Assembly: GCF_036347055.1 (NCBI RefSeq)
Contig: NZ_CP108882.1
Coordinates: 3,608,501 to 3,672,500 of the forward strand
Direction: 5' to 3'
Length of the DNA: 64,000 nt
DNA from: Streptomyces sp. NBC_00820
GTDB taxonomy: Bacteria > Actinomycetota > Actinomycetes > Streptomycetales > Streptomycetaceae
Shown here: piece by piece, positions 61,821-64,000 of the stretch
Layout: each line of letters begins with the position of its first letter
Position numbering within the stretch: the first letter of the stretch is position 1
Position numbers and translations under genes: made by a program
The notes under the pieces: generated by a model
The model's input: only the letters and a program-made list of their open reading frames with translations
The model's database searches: none
What the model was told of the DNA's origin: nothing

Positions 61821-61862
61821 CCGAGATTTGGAAAGAGTGCTGGTCGCCGACCACAGATGTGT

Positions 61863-62408
61863 CTAGACGTGGCGAGGATCCGGGCTGAGGATGGCTGGAT
61901 CCTCGGATCGCAGCCGGAACTTTGCATGGACTCCCAGGCTGTTGCGTGCGGCGATGTAGAAATCGTCACGCTTCCCCTGGAACTCCCGGAACGCCCTCAT
62001 CCAATCGTCTGGCGTACCTGGACGCATGTCCCGAACGAACTGTTCCAGTACCCAGGCATGCCGCTGCAAAGACCTGGCTGCCGAGATGGTCTCCGCTTCT
62101 CCCACGAGGAGCACGGCCTCGAACGCGTAGCCACGCTCAAGCTCAGCTTCGGCCAGCAGCTCCAGGCCGGCCTCCCTGGCGAGTGGCTGCGGCAGGTCGA
62201 AGAGTCCCTTACCTGCAGCCAGACGGCCCGCCAGCGAGGTGAACCTCTTGATCGCGTCGGCATACCGGAGATAGCACTCCAGGCGGCGTTCGTCCCACCG
62301 TGTGGAAAGTTGGCGCCGCCACCGAGATCTCTCCGTCAAGGCTCCGCCGACGTAGGACGCAACCGCGCCGACGAGCACACCGATCAAGGTGAATAGCTGT
62401 CCCGACAT
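61863..62408 (-). CDS. Hypothetical membrane-anchored protein
   Basis: 181 residues. An N-terminal helix (SGQLFTLIGVLVGAVASYVGGAL) is followed by a long helical cytoplasmic part (TERSRWRRQLSTRWDERRLECYLRYADAIKRFTSLAGRLAAG...). This is a pattern common in small uncharacterised Streptomyces proteins often found in accessory DNA. ATG 62408 has a G-rich site upstream; longer frames add no similarity. Function unknown. Confidence 0.6.
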   Translation of the reverse strand: MSGQLFTLIGVLVGAVASYVGGALTERSRWRRQLSTRWDERRLECYLRYADAIKRFTSLAGRLAAGKGLFDLPQPLAREAGLELLAEAELERGYAFEAVLLVGEAETISAARSLQRHAWVLEQFVRDMRPGTPDDWMRAFREFQGKRDDFYIAARNSLGVHAKFRLRSEDPAILSPDPRHV

Positions 62409-63377
62409 GCCCCCGCCGATCGTGTATCTGCCAGGAGGGACCATACGGCCGGAGACTCTGATGCGTAAGGGCCTCGGGAGGCTGGTACGAGAGCTGAAGG
62501 GTCTCTCAGCGGAGCCGGGATCAACAGCCGGATGCCACTGCACCTTCAGAGCCCTCGTACAGTTGCTGTACAGCAGCGAAGTACAGCAATCCCAGCAACT
62601 GGCAGCGCCCAAGACTGCCTCTCATCGGCCTCCCGGCAGCCCTTATGACCTTCAACGTCCGATCTCTTGCGCGGACAATCGCGAGGGCCGTCAGGGACGG
62701 TGCACGGTGGTCAACAGGGGGTGCACCTGGACCGGTGGAACTGCCCCCTCGGCGCCTTGCGGACGCAGCTTGTCGAACTCCCGAGCCGCTAGCCGGTGCT
62801 CAGCGGCCTCTACAGGGCCGCGTAGACGGCCGAGGGCCTCGACCGCTGATGGGGGCGGGGCCTTTGTCGCCCCCAAAGGGTCTGCGGTGCTCACCGCTTC
62901 GCCCTTCCCAGCCGGCCTCAGCCGACTCTCCCGCCCTCGTCCCCACGGCTACATGGAGCCCTCATGGGAACGGAAGGCCAAGCAGAGACAGGGGAGGATC
63001 AGACGAGGCCGGAAGCCCCCACCCCGCTGATCGGTCCGGTCTTCGCCCTGGCGGCCGGAGCCGGGGATTTACGGACCCGCAGGGTCTGGACAACATTATA
63101 TCTGCAATCGCGGGGTAAGAATTTTACGAAACGTGCGGACAGTTTCTTTGCAGTAATGAACAGAGTGGAATTATTCAACGCACACGGACCGCAACAGCGT
63201 GCTACTGTCGACCCCAGTTGCAGTCGTGGTTCCCGAATTCCAAGTTCCTCTCAGTCGACTTCTGCGTCACTGGAAGTGCTTTTTGGCACCGGTCTTTTTC
63301 CGGGCGGGGTGATCATCGCGGCGACACGGCATCCGTACAGTGCGAATGCCGACTCACTGCCCCGAAGGAGACAAGAC
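62409..63377. other. Gene-poor region, AT-rich at its right end
   Basis: A minus-strand frame at 62691-62894 (67 codons; AVEALGRLRGPVEAAEHRLAAREFDKLRPQ) could code a small helical peptide but lacks a good ribosome site. From about 63090 to 63320 the DNA is markedly AT-rich (ACATTATATCTGC, GAATTTTACG, GGAATTATTC) and presumably contains the cold-shock promoter and leader. No other gene seen. Confidence 0.45.
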
Positions 63378-63581
63378 ATGGCTACTGGCACCGTGAAGTG
63401 GTTCAACGCGGAAAAGGGATTCGGCTTCATCGAGCAGGACGGTGGCGGCGCTGACGTGTTCGCCCACTACTCGAACATCGCCGCCCAGGGCTTCCGCGAG
63501 CTGCTCGAAGGCCAGAAGGTGAGCTTCGACATCGCGCAGGGGCAGAAGGGTCCGACGGCCGAGAACATCGTTCCCGCCTGA
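63378..63581 (+). CDS. Cold-shock protein, CspA family
   Basis: 67 residues. RNP1 (KGFGFIE) and RNP2 (VFAHYS) are intact; [23 protein letters not shown] opens as usual. It binds single-stranded RNA/DNA as a chaperone. ATG 63378 with GAAGGAGACAAGAC. A strong terminator follows, and a DEAD-box helicase gene starts 276 bp downstream, a common Streptomyces pairing. Confidence 0.95.
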   Translation: MATGTVKWFNAEKGFGFIEQDGGGADVFAHYSNIAAQGFRELLEGQKVSFDIAQGQKGPTAENIVPA

Positions 63582-63596
63582 CGCCGACGCGCACTT

Positions 63597-63640
63597 TGCA
63601 GCTGGGGCCCGCATCCTTCGGGGTGCGGGCCCCAGCTGCA
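63597..63640 (+). terminator. Terminator hairpin after the cold-shock gene
   Basis: A perfect 17-bp stem TGCAGCTGGGGCCCGCA and its complement at 63624-63640 with a 10-nt loop, 15 bp past the stop. Confidence 0.9.
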
Positions 63641-63857
63641 CGTACTTCCCGCAGCGGTTTCTCCTGCGGGACGACTGCGAGGGATCCGCAGGCTTAAGCA
63701 CACGGATTCCCTTTCGAGGATGCCCACACATCTCCTCTCGACCGTATCGCAGCGCACGATTTACTTTCGCGTTCCATTCGGCCCATTCTTGCAATTCTCC
63801 ACGCCGCTCCCTGCTGCGGGAATTCCTTGATATGTGCCGCATCGAGGAAGGTTCCGC

Positions 63858-64000
63858 ATGAACCGCACACGCACGAACGACCGCTTCGCCCGCACTCGGA
63901 ACGGCAGCGCCGCCCCCGGGAAGAATGGCAACCGGTTCGGCTCATCGCCCCCGAGCCGCTCCGGCGGACCGATCCGTTCCAACGGTCACAGCCGCCGCCC
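63858..64000 (+). CDS. DEAD-box RNA helicase, N-terminal part (cut by window end)
   Basis: The first 47 codons: MNRTRTNDRFARTRNGSAAP... GNRFGSSPPSRSGGPIRSNGHSRRP. This Arg/Ser/Gly-rich leader is the one seen before the helicase core of Streptomyces DEAD/DEAH proteins encoded next to cold-shock genes. ATG 63858 with GAGGAAGGTTCCGC. The helicase motifs lie beyond the window, so the call rests on the leader and context. Confidence 0.6.
   Translation, partial: MNRTRTNDRFARTRNGSAAPGKNGNRFGSSPPSRSGGPIRSNGHSRR

Noticed and set aside
61511-61969. Second minus-strand ORF with the same CPRQDSNLRHPL motif
   Set aside because: It is the copy of the antisense artefact over the partial tRNA in the attR-side repeat.

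Overview
The window is high-GC actinobacterial DNA that reads as Streptomyces. The evidence is GC-rich third codon positions, many GTG starts and 4-base stop/start overlaps, an hrdD-type sigma factor with a SigR-type promoter, a SepX/GlpR divisome protein and a DUF6227 family protein. Gene content resembles the Streptomyces chromosome core around hrdD. No conjugation module, biosynthetic gene cluster or CRISPR array is visible.

Layout. 0-9.8 kb: end of a cobalt/nickel ECF transporter (cbiQ-cbiO) coupled to ohrR, then ohr; a serine hydrolase, DUF1876 protein, dehydrogenase, EamA exporter, YbaK-type deacylase, and an MMPL exporter with its TetR regulator. 9.8-18 kb: tricorn-like protease, then a tightly coupled monooxygenase-hydrolase-SDR operon facing a divergent MerR gene across a perfect 22-bp palindrome. 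18-26 kb: exonuclease III, two GNATs, tRNA-Ala(CGC), sepX, and the moaB-moaC-moeA(glp)-galU block. 26-40.8 kb: penicillin-acylase-like hydrolase, K+/H+ antiporter, MFS permease, an FmdB protein behind a CIRCE-like operator, MTA phosphorylase, an SAF-like protein, mscL followed by a MITE-like element, LtrA, P1 peptidase, L,D-transpeptidase and DUF6227. 40.8-49 kb: fructose PTS operon fruR-fruK-(98-codon ORF)-fruA with 4-base overlaps at every junction, an MFS/WYL pair and a TetR. 49-57 kb: hrdD, a phosphinothricin-type acetyltransferase, LigB-type dioxygenase/MarR pair, MFS/TetR pair and a secreted M6 metalloprotease.

57.3-61.8 kb is a decayed integrative region at tRNA-Arg(CCT). About 165 bp (the tRNA 3' half plus the 3' end of an integrase gene) is repeated 4.3 kb apart. 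Between the copies lie an integrase fragment cut by an IS3-family remnant, a frameshifted AraC-type regulator, two other transposase remnants, a cut DUF899 gene, and two apparently intact genes (a DUF3592-like membrane protein and a flavodoxin-fold reductase). The window closes with a cold-shock protein and the start of a DEAD-box helicase gene.

Two genome-wide features stand out. A 35-45 bp palindromic repeat with a GGGG(A/T)CCCC core occurs at least four times: inside two coding genes, in the hrdD leader and inside the MITE. GC-rich 6-24 bp tandem repeats sit in many intergenic spaces and in linkers of several proteins. All calls come from reading the sequence; no database search was run.
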